64,000 bases of DNA from Nocardia neocaledoniensis (GTDB lineage Bacteria > Actinomycetota > Actinomycetes > Mycobacteriales > Mycobacteriaceae), in the NCBI RefSeq assembly GCF_003182135.1, contig NZ_QGTL01000007.1:308411-372410 (forward strand). The letters run 5' to 3'. Shown here piece after piece: positions 11,722 to 19,294 of the stretch (position 1 is its first letter; each line of letters starts with the position of its first letter). The notes under the pieces are model-generated. The model saw nothing but the letters and a program-made list of their open reading frames with translations. It made no database searches and was not told the origin of the DNA. The translations under genes and the position numbers were made by a program.

Positions 11722-12975
11722 TCAACCGGCCGCGGGCGAGCGGTCACCGCCGGGCGCGCGCCGGGCGAACTCGGGCGCGTGTTCCGGGCGCAGGCCGATG
11801 CCGCCCAGATAGCCGGTGAGTCCGGCCAGCACCGGCACGGCGTCGACGACCCGGAGCGGCAGCGGCGCGGTCCGCAGGGTGCCGCGCAGGGCCGGTGCGA
11901 TGAGCATCTCGTGTTCGCCGCGCTGGGAGCGCTGGGTGAAGCTGGCGGGCAGCATCCGCCTCCGCTGCACCTTCTCCAGCTCGGCGGTGGAGACCGTGCC
12001 GTCGAGCAGGGGCCCCGCCAGGATGCGCGCGGCCGCGACGGCGTCCTGGACCGCGAGGTTCACGCCGACGCCGCCGACCGGCGACATCGTGTGCGCGGCG
12101 TCGCCGAGACACAGCAGGCCGGGCCGGTACCAGCGGTCGAGCATCCCGACGGTCACCTCGAGCAGCTTCACGTCGTCCCAGGAGCGGATCGCCGCGATCG
12201 CGGCGGCGGGCCAGCCGAACAGTTCGGCGAGGCGATCGCGCAGCCAGCCGATGTCGTGGCTGGCCCGTAGCCGCGCGTCGTGACCCTTCTCGATGATGTA
12301 GCCGGTCTGGTAGTAGTCGCCGCGATCGAGCGCCACGGCGGAATTGCCGCTGGTGAAGCGGGCCTGGATGGCGCCGCTGTCGATGTCGTCGCGGGATTTC
12401 GGGATGCGCAGGAACCACATGTCCATCGGTACGTCCGCGATCCGCTGACGCAGCCCCGCCGCCTCGCGCACCACGGAATCCCGCCCGTCGCAAGCGATCA
12501 CGAGATCGGCGCGGAGCTCGTGCACGTCCTCGTCGGCATCGCGCCAGCACACGCCACGCACCGCCCCGCCGTCCTCGATCAGTCCGGTGACGGTCGAGCG
12601 CATGCGCAGGGTGAAGCTCGGCTCCACGGTTGCGGCGCGCGCGAGCAGGTCGAGGAAGTCCCACTGCGGCACCATCGCGATGTGCTTGTACCGCCCGGGG
12701 ATTCGGGTGAGGTCGGCGGCGACGACCATGCGGTCGCCCGCGTACATGCGCATCTTCGTCAGCGCGGACTGCGGCAGCCTGGCGAAGGCAGGGCCGAGCC
12801 CGAGTTCGTCGAGCAGCCGCACCGTGGACGGATGGACCGTGTCGCCACGGAAGTCCCGCAGGAAGTCGGGGTGCTTCTCGAGCACGGTCACCGCGACGCC
12901 CGCGCGTGCCAGCAGCAGGCCCGCCATCATTCCGGCCGGCCCGCCGCCGACGATGCAGCAGGTGGTCTTGTCCAT
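11722..12975 (-). CDS. FAD-dependent monooxygenase (PHBH type)
   Basis: 417 residues. The dinucleotide-binding motif is at the N terminus (CCIVGGGPAGMMAGLLLARAG); the second FAD motif is GLLCLGDAAHTMSPVGGVGVN near residue 290, and VIACDGRDSVVR is the DG motif. This places it with group A aromatic hydroxylases that use NAD(P)H and O2. The ATG at 12975 follows GAGGGGG. It is divergent from an ArsR-SRPBCC pair and may be co-regulated with it. Substrate unknown. Confidence 0.88.
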   Translation of the reverse strand: MDKTTCCIVGGGPAGMMAGLLLARAGVAVTVLEKHPDFLRDFRGDTVHPSTVRLLDELGLGPAFARLPQSALTKMRMYAGDRMVVAADLTRIPGRYKHIAMVPQWDFLDLLARAATVEPSFTLRMRSTVTGLIEDGGAVRGVCWRDADEDVHELRADLVIACDGRDSVVREAAGLRQRIADVPMDMWFLRIPKSRDDIDSGAIQARFTSGNSAVALDRGDYYQTGYIIEKGHDARLRASHDIGWLRDRLAELFGWPAAAIAAIRSWDDVKLLEVTVGMLDRWYRPGLLCLGDAAHTMSPVGGVGVNLAVQDAVAAARILAGPLLDGTVSTAELEKVQRRRMLPASFTQRSQRGEHEMLIAPALRGTLRTAPLPLRVVDAVPVLAGLTGYLGGIGLRPEHAPEFARRAPGGDRSPAAG

Positions 12976-13059
12976 GAGTTTCCCCCTCGGAAGCCAATGT
13001 CTACGACGAAGCGTAGTAGTCAAAGCGCGGGCGGGTCCAGGCTTTTCGAAATTCGGCTC

Positions 13060-13107
13060 TTGACGTGAGTGTGCGGCCCCGCAATACTGAACTAGATGGT
13101 TCAGTAT
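13060..13107 (+). promoter_or_regulatory. leaderless promoter with ArsR-type operator over the start codon
   Basis: The -35 TTGACG (13060-13065), 17-bp spacer and -10 AATACT (13083-13088) place transcription start at about 13094-13097, on the ATG at 13096. A perfect 9-bp dyad ATACTGAAC-N6-GTTCAGTAT (13084-13107) overlaps the -10 and the first codons. No Shine-Dalgarno is present, in keeping with a leaderless mRNA. Autorepression by the encoded ArsR protein is the simplest reading. Confidence 0.7.
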
Positions 13108-13428
13108 GACTTCCTAGACGCCTCGTTCGGCGCGCTCGCTGACCCCACCAGGCGGGGGATACTCGAGCGGCTCGGACGTGGACCCGCCAGCGTCAGCGAG
13201 CTGGCCGAGCGCTTCGAGATGACCCTCACCGGCATCAAGAAGCACATCGGACTGCTCGAGGACGCGGGCATGGTGGTCACCGAGAAGCGTGGCCGGGTCC
13301 GGTACTGCCGGATCGGCGAGCACGTCTTCGATCGGGAGGTGGCGTGGATGCAGGGGTACCGGCAGATGCTCGAGGCCCGCATGGACCGTCTCGGTGAATT
13401 CCTCGAACGAACGGAGCCAGAGCGATGA
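13096..13428 (+). CDS. ArsR-family transcriptional regulator
   Basis: 110 residues. Winged helix-turn-helix with FGALADPTRRGILERLGRGPASVSELAERFEMTLTGIKKHIGLLEDAGMV in residues 10-60. No cysteine pair typical of metal sensors is seen, so it is likely of the non-metal ArsR/SdpR subgroup. That subgroup is regularly paired with an SRPBCC (AHSA1) protein, as here, with an ATGA overlap to the next gene. Its own operator appears to cover the start codon. Confidence 0.92.
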   Translation: MVQYDFLDASFGALADPTRRGILERLGRGPASVSELAERFEMTLTGIKKHIGLLEDAGMVVTEKRGRVRYCRIGEHVFDREVAWMQGYRQMLEARMDRLGEFLERTEPER

Positions 13429-13904
13429 GCACAACCACCAACGACGCGGTCATCACCACCACCTCGGACCGCGAAGTCCACATCGAACGCGATTTCGACG
13501 CCCCGCTCGACCGGGTGTGGGACGCCTACAGCCGGATCGAGCAGCTGTCCCGCTGGTGGGGCCGCGGGCACGTGGTCGACGTCGAGCGCTGGGAGTTCCG
13601 CAAGGGCGGGCACTGGCGATTCGTCGAGCACGACGGCGACGAGTCCTACGGCTTCGAAGGCCGTTTTCGCGAGATCACCCCGAAGGAGCGCATCGTGCAG
13701 TCCTTCGAATGGGACGGCATGCCCGCGCACATCTCCATCGACGCCACGACCTTCGTCGACCTCGGCAACGGCCGCGCCCGCGTGGTCACCGACAGCGTCT
13801 TCCACACCGCCGAGGAATGCGCGGGCATGCTCGCCTCGGGCATGGAAGTCGGCCTCAACGACAGCTATCGCGCCCTCGACGCCCTGCTCGCCGGCGGACG
13901 CTGA
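13425..13904 (+). CDS. SRPBCC (AHSA1-like) domain protein
   Basis: 159 residues forming one START-like hydrophobic-pocket fold: VHIERDFDAPLDRVWDAYSRIEQLSRWWG at the front and ECAGMLASGMEVGLNDSYRALDALL as the long C-terminal helix. These proteins bind small hydrophobic ligands or act as activators. It overlaps the ArsR gene by four bases (ATGA), so the two are translationally coupled; the ligand may link to the regulator's signal. A strong bidirectional hairpin follows. Confidence 0.9.
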   Translation: MSTTTNDAVITTTSDREVHIERDFDAPLDRVWDAYSRIEQLSRWWGRGHVVDVERWEFRKGGHWRFVEHDGDESYGFEGRFREITPKERIVQSFEWDGMPAHISIDATTFVDLGNGRARVVTDSVFHTAEECAGMLASGMEVGLNDSYRALDALLAGGR

Positions 13905-13913
13905 GCCCGCCGG

Positions 13914-13950
13914 CTGATCCGGCGCCGCGGGGAAGGCGGTGCCGGATCAG
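13914..13950. terminator. bidirectional terminator between SRPBCC and pirin genes
   Basis: Stem of 15 bp with one mismatch (13914-13928 with 13936-13950, CTGATCCGGC core) and a 7-nt loop. It lies between convergent genes and reaches into the pirin stop codon, so it can serve both strands. Confidence 0.7.
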
Positions 13951-14936
13951 GTGTGGGTGCAGCCGGTGGCCCGTTTGCGCGGCTTCAGGCGCAGCGGCGG
14001 CAGCGGCGGCGCGGGAATCCGCTCGTCGGGTCCGTGCCCGGCGATGTCGCCGAAACGCGTGGTGTCCCTCGCCTCCCAGGCCTCGCGGGCCGCGACGATC
14101 TCGTCGTGACTGCGGCCGACGAAGTTCCACCACATCACCAGCTCCTCGGTGAACGGCTCGCCGCCGAGCAGCGCGAAATGCGCGCCCTCGGTGCTCGACA
14201 ACTCCACCTCGGCGCGATCGGTACCGAGGTAGAGCAGGGGGCCGGGACCGAGCTCGGTGCCGTCCACCACGACCGTCCCGCGCACCACCAGCACCGCGTG
14301 CTCGAACGCGCGCTCCACCGGCAGACGCACCCGCGCCCCGGCCTCGAGCACGATATCGGCGCCGACGATCGGCGTATACGCCTTCGCCGGTGAGGTGACA
14401 CCGCCCAGCGAGCCGATCAGCACCGTCGCGCGCAGGCCCGGTTCCTCGTAGACGGGCAGCGCGCGATGCTGTTCGAAATGCGGGTCGACGCCGGTCGCCG
14501 TGCCGGGCAGGGCGATCCACAGCTGCAGGCCGTTGCCCGCGTGCGCGCCGGGCACCCCGAACTCCGAGTGCGCGATGCCGCGACCGGAGGTCATCAGGTT
14601 CAGCTGGCCCGGTTCGATCTCGACGTCGGATCCCACGGAATCACGGTGCCGGATGCGGCCGTCGAACGGCCAGGTCACCGTCTGCAGGCCGATGTGGGGG
14701 TGCGGGAGGATGTCAGGGGAGGCGCCGGTCTGCTTGACCGTCGGCGAGCCGAATCGGTCGAGGAAGCACCAGGCGCCGACGGTCGGCAGATCACGTTGCG
14801 GCAGTGTGCGTTCCACGTACACCCCGCGTACGCCGCCGAGCGGGACCTCGCGCGCCGGATACAGCTCGGCGACCGGACCGGGACTCGGCGACGGCTCACA
14901 CAGCGCCTCCGCCGGGTCGGTCTCCAGATCGCTCAT
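13947..14936 (-). CDS. pirin family protein
   Basis: 329 residues, two-cupin pirin. Metal ligands are visible as the His pair in PHPHIGLQTVTW and the His/Glu in GRGIAHSE. The C-terminal cupin includes EPFTEELVMWWNFVGR, a pirin hallmark. Pirins are iron-binding and some act as quercetin dioxygenases or redox-linked co-regulators. Its start overlaps the preceding stop by ATGA, making it the last gene of the MerR-CMD/GNAT-pirin operon. The C terminus ends with a basic, cysteine-containing tail. Confidence 0.9.
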   Translation of the reverse strand: MSDLETDPAEALCEPSPSPGPVAELYPAREVPLGGVRGVYVERTLPQRDLPTVGAWCFLDRFGSPTVKQTGASPDILPHPHIGLQTVTWPFDGRIRHRDSVGSDVEIEPGQLNLMTSGRGIAHSEFGVPGAHAGNGLQLWIALPGTATGVDPHFEQHRALPVYEEPGLRATVLIGSLGGVTSPAKAYTPIVGADIVLEAGARVRLPVERAFEHAVLVVRGTVVVDGTELGPGPLLYLGTDRAEVELSSTEGAHFALLGGEPFTEELVMWWNFVGRSHDEIVAAREAWEARDTTRFGDIAGHGPDERIPAPPLPPLRLKPRKRATGCTHT

Positions 14937-15745
14937 CGAGCGATGCCCTTGCCGACCACGTGCGCGTCGTACTCGGGGTGCTTGTCGAGCCAGCCGCGGA
15001 TGAACGGGCAGTGCGCGGTGATGGTGCGCCCGCGGGCGATCACGTCCTCGACGGCGAGCCGGGCCAGCACGCTGCCGATGCCCTTGCCCGCGAAGGCGCC
15101 GTCGATCTCGGTGTGGATGAAATCGGTGTCGTTGTCGCGCTCGATGTATTCGGCGAAGCCGGCCAGCTCACCGCCGTAGAACACGTCGTAGCGGTTCTTC
15201 TCCGCGTTGCGCACGACCCGGCGCTCCGGTTCGGTGGAGGTGGGCTGCGACGCGGGAGTTGCCTCGGACATCTTGCGCTCCTTCCGCACCCGAACCGGGT
15301 GCGCGCTCAGGATCGACACGCGGTTGAACGCGCCGATCGCGATGGCGATCCAGATGATCACCGAGATCTGTTCCTCGGACCAATGCTCGCGCGCGATCGC
15401 GTATTCCCGATCGGTCGCTTCCTCGTCGGGCAGCGTGGTGACCGCCTCGGCCAGCCCCAGCGCGGCCCGCTCGGCCGCAGAGTACGGGCCGCCGCGCCGC
15501 CAGGAGGGCAGCACCGCGATCTCCTGTGCGGTCAGCCCGGCGCCTGTCCCCGCGCGCTCGTGCACGTCGAGGCAGTAGGGGCAGCCGTTGATCTGCGAGA
15601 CCCGCAGATTGATCAGTTCGATCAACCGCCGATCTATCCCCGCGGCCGCGGCGGCGGCGCGGATCTCGGCCGCCGTCGCGCTCATCGCCTTGAAAATCGC
15701 CGGACTCTGCTTGTCGACCCACACCCGCTCGCGCTGCTCGCTCAC
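14933..15745 (-). CDS. AhpD-like (CMD) domain fused in frame to a GNAT (YjdJ-type) domain
   Basis: 270 codons without a stop. Residues 1-150 are a carboxymuconolactone-decarboxylase/AhpD-like domain with the redox motif CPYCLDVHE (Cys-x-x-Cys and His). Residues 160-270 are a small GNAT-like domain (YDVFYGGELAGFAEYIE ... IDGAFAGKGIGSVLARLAVED ... FIRGWLDKHPEY). In related organisms these are usually two separate proteins. An internal ATG (15271) with AAGGAG six bases upstream would give the 112-residue GNAT part alone, so both a fusion and a free domain may be made. The last codons overlap the pirin start (ATGA). Peroxide or electrophile defence is the likely theme. Confidence 0.85.
   Translation of the reverse strand: MSEQRERVWVDKQSPAIFKAMSATAAEIRAAAAAAGIDRRLIELINLRVSQINGCPYCLDVHERAGTGAGLTAQEIAVLPSWRRGGPYSAAERAALGLAEAVTTLPDEEATDREYAIAREHWSEEQISVIIWIAIAIGAFNRVSILSAHPVRVRKERKMSEATPASQPTSTEPERRVVRNAEKNRYDVFYGGELAGFAEYIERDNDTDFIHTEIDGAFAGKGIGSVLARLAVEDVIARGRTITAHCPFIRGWLDKHPEYDAHVVGKGIAR
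15271..15283 (-). promoter_or_regulatory. internal ribosome binding site and start for the GNAT domain
   Basis: On the minus strand AAGGAG (15283-15278), six bases, then ATG (15271) in frame with the fusion gene. The spacing is ideal, pointing to independent initiation of the GNAT domain. Confidence 0.55.
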
Positions 15746-15792
15746 CCTGTGATGCTAGCTCCGGGCGCCACGGGGCAGTGGCGCGACGGTGC

Positions 15793-16224
15793 TCATGTGG
15801 CCGGTCGCCCGGCGTCGGATCGGCCCTCGTAGATGGCGATCTTGTAGTCGAGGACGGCCACGGTCTGCTGGAGTTCCGCGATCTTGTCGAGCACGTCGGA
15901 CCTGGTCTGCCGGAACATCTCCAGCCGGGCCGGATAGGTGTGTTCCCCGGCCCTGACCAGTTCGGCGTAGCGGATCATGTCGGCCACCGGCATGCCGGTC
16001 ATCCGCAGCCGGGTGATCAGCGTCAGCCACTCCAGGTCGCGATCGGTGAAGCGGCGGTTGCCGGTGTGGTCGCGGCCGATGTAGCCCATCAGGCCGATCC
16101 GCTCGTACCAGCGCAGGGTGTCGCGGCTGAGCCCGGAGCGCTCGGCCACTTCGCCGATCGAGTACCGCGGGCGCGACCGCTCGTCGTCTGTGCTGTCGGT
16201 CAGCAGAGCCGTGTCGTGATCCAT
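15793..16224 (-). CDS. MerR-family transcriptional regulator
   Basis: 143 residues. MerR DNA-binding domain YSIGEVAERSGLSRDTLRWYERIGLMG at residues 20-50 and the second wing NRRFTDRDLEWLTLITRLRMTGMPVADMIRYAEL, followed by a dimerisation coiled coil (IAELQQTVAVLDYKIAIYE). No metal-binding cysteines are seen, so an organic or redox signal is more likely. It is first in an operon with the CMD/GNAT fusion (47 bp downstream) and pirin. A typical 19-bp-spacer MerR promoter lies just upstream. Confidence 0.9.
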   Translation of the reverse strand: MDHDTALLTDSTDDERSRPRYSIGEVAERSGLSRDTLRWYERIGLMGYIGRDHTGNRRFTDRDLEWLTLITRLRMTGMPVADMIRYAELVRAGEHTYPARLEMFRQTRSDVLDKIAELQQTVAVLDYKIAIYEGRSDAGRPAT

Positions 16225-16255
16225 CGTGCTCGTCCCCTCTCGTGGAACCCCACCG

Positions 16256-16286
16256 ACGCTAGCCACCTGGAGTGCACTCCAAGCAA
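16256..16286 (-). promoter_or_regulatory. MerR-type promoter and operator
   Basis: On the minus strand -35 TTGCTT (16286-16281), a 19-bp spacer, and -10 TAGCGT (16261-16256). The spacer carries the perfect palindrome TGGAGTGCACTCCA (16268-16281). The over-long spacer with a centred dyad is the hallmark of MerR-activated promoters. It reads into the merR gene and the operon behind it, so autoregulation is expected. Confidence 0.75.
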
Positions 16287-16312
16287 GACCCATTGTCGCG
16301 GGACGAGCGCCG

Positions 16313-16681
16313 TCAGTTGTACTTCGGCAACTCCTGGACGGCCCACTGGTTGCCGTCGGGGTCCTTGAAGAAGGTGAACAGGCCCCAGCCCATGTCCTGG
16401 ACCGGGCTGGCCTCCACCCCGGCGGCCACGAGCTGCTCGTAGGCCTGCTGGGCGCTGGGGACCACCATCTGCATGCCCTCGACACTGCCCGGCGCGGCAC
16501 TGGTCAAGCCGCGGCCGATGCAGATCGAGCAGCCCGAACCCGGCGGGGTGAGCTGGACGAAGCGGATGTCCGGGCTCGGGGTGTGGTCGTGGTCGGCGTT
16601 GAAGCCGATGCTCGTGTAGAAGTCCTTGGCCCGGTCGACATCGGTGACCGGGATGGCGACGAGTTCGATTTTCCAGTCCAT
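16313..16681 (-). CDS. VOC family (glyoxalase-like) protein
   Basis: 122 residues, a single vicinal-oxygen-chelate fold of paired beta-alpha-beta-beta-beta units: IELVAIPVTDVDRAKDFYTSIGF at the start and GWGLFTFFKDPDGNQWAVQELP at the end. Members bind metals or small hydrophobic molecules (dioxygenases, glyoxalases, antibiotic-binding proteins). The precise reaction cannot be told. In-frame ATGs at 16693 and 16729 are alternative starts; I prefer 16681 because MDWKIELVAIPV is the family start. Confidence 0.85.
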   Translation of the reverse strand: MDWKIELVAIPVTDVDRAKDFYTSIGFNADHDHTPSPDIRFVQLTPPGSGCSICIGRGLTSAAPGSVEGMQMVVPSAQQAYEQLVAAGVEASPVQDMGWGLFTFFKDPDGNQWAVQELPKYN

Positions 16682-16729
16682 GCGCACAAGCATGGCACCG
16701 GGGACCGACAGAAACGTAGTGTGGATCAC

Positions 16730-16933
16730 ATGGCTGGTAAGGACATCGACCGGATCAGGGCGCGCTCGGCCTGGGAGACGGTCAAGGAGAGCCCGGTGAT
16801 CACCGCGATCGCGGTGGCGCCGGTGGTGCTGGTACTCGGCGTGGTCTGGTGGCTGACGAACGGTTTCGTCGCCTTCGTCCTGCTGGTACTGCTCGGGGTC
16901 GGCATCGTCATCGGCGGCAAGCTGTTGAAGTAG
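16730..16933 (+). CDS. small membrane protein with two transmembrane helices
   Basis: 67 residues. A charged N terminus (MAGKDIDRIRARSAWETVKES) is followed by two hydrophobic helices (ITAIAVAPVVLVLGVVWW and FVAFVLLVLLGVGIVI) and a Lys-rich end. It is divergent from the VOC gene, with the ATG about 50 bases from it. No recognised family; small actinobacterial membrane proteins of this type are common. A GTG nine bases upstream is an alternative start. Confidence 0.6.
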   Translation: MAGKDIDRIRARSAWETVKESPVITAIAVAPVVLVLGVVWWLTNGFVAFVLLVLLGVGIVIGGKLLK

Positions 16934-16946
16934 GCCGCCGACGAGT

Positions 16947-17438
16947 TCATCGGGGGACGTGGAAATGCGTCAGTTCGCCCGTACCCGGGTCGATCCGCGC
17001 CCACGGCCGGTCGAACGCGAGCACGGCCAGCGCCGAGGTGGGGAACTTGCGGCTCAGCTCGGTGGCCTGATCGGACTCCCGGTTGGCCGCCAGTTCCCAA
17101 GCGGTCCACGGGATTCCGGGGACGTGCCCGACCACGAGCAACGTGCCGATCGCGTCGTCGGTGAGCTGGATCAGCTCGATGAGCGTGTGCGGGTTCGCCT
17201 CGTAGATGTCGTCGGTGAACTCCACCGGCGCGTCGATCCCCGTCGCGGCCAGGGTCTGCCTGGTGCGCGTCGCGGTCGAGCAGCGGACGGCGTCGACGGC
17301 GGGCTGGGTGGCGCGCAGCCAGTCGCCCGCCAGCGCGGCTTCGCGGTGTCCACGGGGCGCCAACGGCCGGGCGTGATCACCCACGCCGTCGGGATAGGCC
17401 GATTTTCCGTGACGCATGAGGATGAGGGTCGACGCCAT
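16947..17438 (-). CDS. SixA-type histidine phosphatase
   Basis: 163 residues, histidine phosphatase superfamily. The catalytic motif LILMRHGKSAYPDG is at the N terminus and the second catalytic His in LLVVGHVPGIP near residue 110. The short length and lack of a cap match SixA, which in E. coli removes phosphate from phosphohistidine of phosphotransfer proteins. The ATG at 17438 is chosen because it gives the canonical start; upstream codons belong to the intergenic region. It is divergent from fprB. Confidence 0.88.
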   Translation of the reverse strand: MASTLILMRHGKSAYPDGVGDHARPLAPRGHREAALAGDWLRATQPAVDAVRCSTATRTRQTLAATGIDAPVEFTDDIYEANPHTLIELIQLTDDAIGTLLVVGHVPGIPWTAWELAANRESDQATELSRKFPTSALAVLAFDRPWARIDPGTGELTHFHVPR

Positions 17439-17455
17439 GGAACCACGGTAATCCC

Positions 17456-17477
17456 GACCGCCGGTGAGTTGGCGGTC
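17456..17477. repeat. 7-bp inverted repeat between sixA-like gene and fprB
   Basis: GACCGCC-N8-GGCGGTC, perfect arms, 18 bp upstream of the SixA-like start in the divergent promoter region. Possible operator; no further evidence. Confidence 0.35.
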
Positions 17478-17595
17478 ACACTCGAGGCACACTGAAAGCT
17501 GCGTCACCGTAGATGTGTTCGTGGCACACCCGCCGCGGACCCGCTCGGCCGACGTCTCGAGCCACCGACACACACATTTCGAGGATCTGCACACT

Positions 17596-19263
17596 ATGGC
17601 CTACGTCATCACGCAGCGTTGTTGCAACGACGCCAGCTGCGTCACCGAGTGCCCGGTCGACTGCATCCGCCCGACCCCGGACCAGCCGGAGTTCGCGACC
17701 GCGGAAATGCTGTACATCGACCCAGACACCTGCATCGACTGCGGCGCCTGTGTCGATGCCTGCCCGGTGGACGCGATCTTCTCCGAGGACGATCTGCTCG
17801 CCTCGCTGGCCAGGTACCGCGAGATCAACGCCGCCTACTTCCAGCGCCACCCGCTGGAGTCGAACTTCGACCCGCTGGCCACGCCGACGCGCCCGCCCAA
17901 GGATCTGGGCACGCTGCGCGTCGCCATCGTCGGCGCCGGGCCCGCCGCCTGCTACGCCGCCGACGAGTTGCTGCGGCGCAGCGACGTGGAGGTCGAGATG
18001 TTCGACCGCCTGCCGACCCCGTGGGGTCTGGTCCGGGCCGGCGTCGCGCCCGACCACGCGGGCACCAAGAACGTGGCCAACATGTTCGACTCGGCCTTCC
18101 GCCGCGACACGCTGCAGTACTACCTGAACGTCGAGGTGGGCCAGCACATCGACCATCAGGAACTCCTCGACCACCACCACGCGGTGATCTATGCCGTCGG
18201 AGCCTCCAGCGACCGCAAGCTCGGCGTGCCCGGCGAGGACCTGCCCGGCAGCCACTCGGCCACCGAGTTCGTGGCCTGGTACAACGGCCACCCCGATTTC
18301 GCCGACCGCGAGTTCGACCTGTCGGGGGAGCGCGCGGTGATCGTCGGCAACGGCAACGTCGCGCTCGACGTGGCCCGCGTGCTCACCGTCGACCCCGACG
18401 AGCTGGCCAAGACCGATATCGCCGACCACGCGCTGGACGCCCTGCGCCGCAGCAACATCCGCGAGGTCGTGATCCTGGGCAGGCGCGGCCCGCTGCAGGC
18501 GGCCTACAGCACCCCGGAGTTCCTGGCCCTCACGCATCTGAAGAACGTCGACGTGGTCGTCGACGCGGCCGATCTCGAGCTCGACCCGCACAGCAGGGCG
18601 CTGCTCGACGACCCGAACATCGAGCCGTCGCTGCGGCTGAAGTACACCCTCGCCGAGGAGTACTCGACCGCCGCGCACGACCCGGCGCACAAGCGGATCG
18701 TCTTCCGCTACCTGGCCACGCCGACCGCGGTGCACGGCGACGACCACGTCACCGCCGTCGAGTTCGCGCACAACGAACTCTCCGAGGAGAACGGGCAGCT
18801 GGTGGCCACCGCCACCGACCGCACCGAGACCCTCGCGACCGGCCTGGTGTTGCGCTCGATCGGCTACCGCGGCGTTCCCGTGCCCGGCCTGCCGTTCGAC
18901 GAGCGGCGCGGCACCGTGCCCAGCGAGCACGGCCGCGTCATCGACGCGACCGAGCCGGTGCCGGGCGTGTACGTCTCGGGCTGGATCAAGCGCGGTCCGC
19001 GCGGCGTGATCGGCTCCAACCGGGTCGACGCCGAGGAGACGGTGGAGGCGCTGATCGCCGACTTCATCGCGGGCAAGCTGACCGCGCCCACCGGCGACCG
19101 CGCCGCGCTGCAGGCGCTGCTGGCCCAGCGTCAGCCCGATCTGGTCGACCGCAAGGGCTGGAAGACCATCGACCAGGCCGAGAAGACCGCGGGCAAGGCG
19201 GCGGGCAGGCCGCGCGTCAAGTTCACCACCCGCGCCGACCTGCTCAAAGCGGCCAAGGGCTAG
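17596..19263 (+). CDS. fprB: ferredoxin--NADP reductase with fused ferredoxin domain (FprB type)
   Basis: 555 residues. The N-terminal 2[4Fe-4S]/7Fe ferredoxin domain has cysteine clusters CCNDASCVTECPVDC and CIDCGACVDACPVDAIF (residues 8-60). It is followed by an adrenodoxin-reductase-like flavoprotein: FAD-binding VAIVGAGPAACYAADELL near residue 112, NADP-binding AVIVGNGNVALDVARVL near 245, and the closing YVSGWIKRGPRGVIGSNR. It is close in size and layout to Mycobacterium FprB. It shuttles electrons between NADPH and ferredoxins, for example for cytochrome P450s. The ATG at 17596 gives the conserved start MAYVITQ. Confidence 0.93.
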   Translation: MAYVITQRCCNDASCVTECPVDCIRPTPDQPEFATAEMLYIDPDTCIDCGACVDACPVDAIFSEDDLLASLARYREINAAYFQRHPLESNFDPLATPTRPPKDLGTLRVAIVGAGPAACYAADELLRRSDVEVEMFDRLPTPWGLVRAGVAPDHAGTKNVANMFDSAFRRDTLQYYLNVEVGQHIDHQELLDHHHAVIYAVGASSDRKLGVPGEDLPGSHSATEFVAWYNGHPDFADREFDLSGERAVIVGNGNVALDVARVLTVDPDELAKTDIADHALDALRRSNIREVVILGRRGPLQAAYSTPEFLALTHLKNVDVVVDAADLELDPHSRALLDDPNIEPSLRLKYTLAEEYSTAAHDPAHKRIVFRYLATPTAVHGDDHVTAVEFAHNELSEENGQLVATATDRTETLATGLVLRSIGYRGVPVPGLPFDERRGTVPSEHGRVIDATEPVPGVYVSGWIKRGPRGVIGSNRVDAEETVEALIADFIAGKLTAPTGDRAALQALLAQRQPDLVDRKGWKTIDQAEKTAGKAAGRPRVKFTTRADLLKAAKG

Positions 19264-19270
19264 CCGACGG

Positions 19271-19294
19271 CCCCGGTCCGGTGACGGGCCGGGG
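19271..19294. terminator. terminator between fprB and thioesterase gene
   Basis: Nine-base-pair stem CCCCGGTCC/GGGCCGGGG (one G-T pair) with a 6-nt loop, filling the gap between two convergent genes. Confidence 0.6.
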
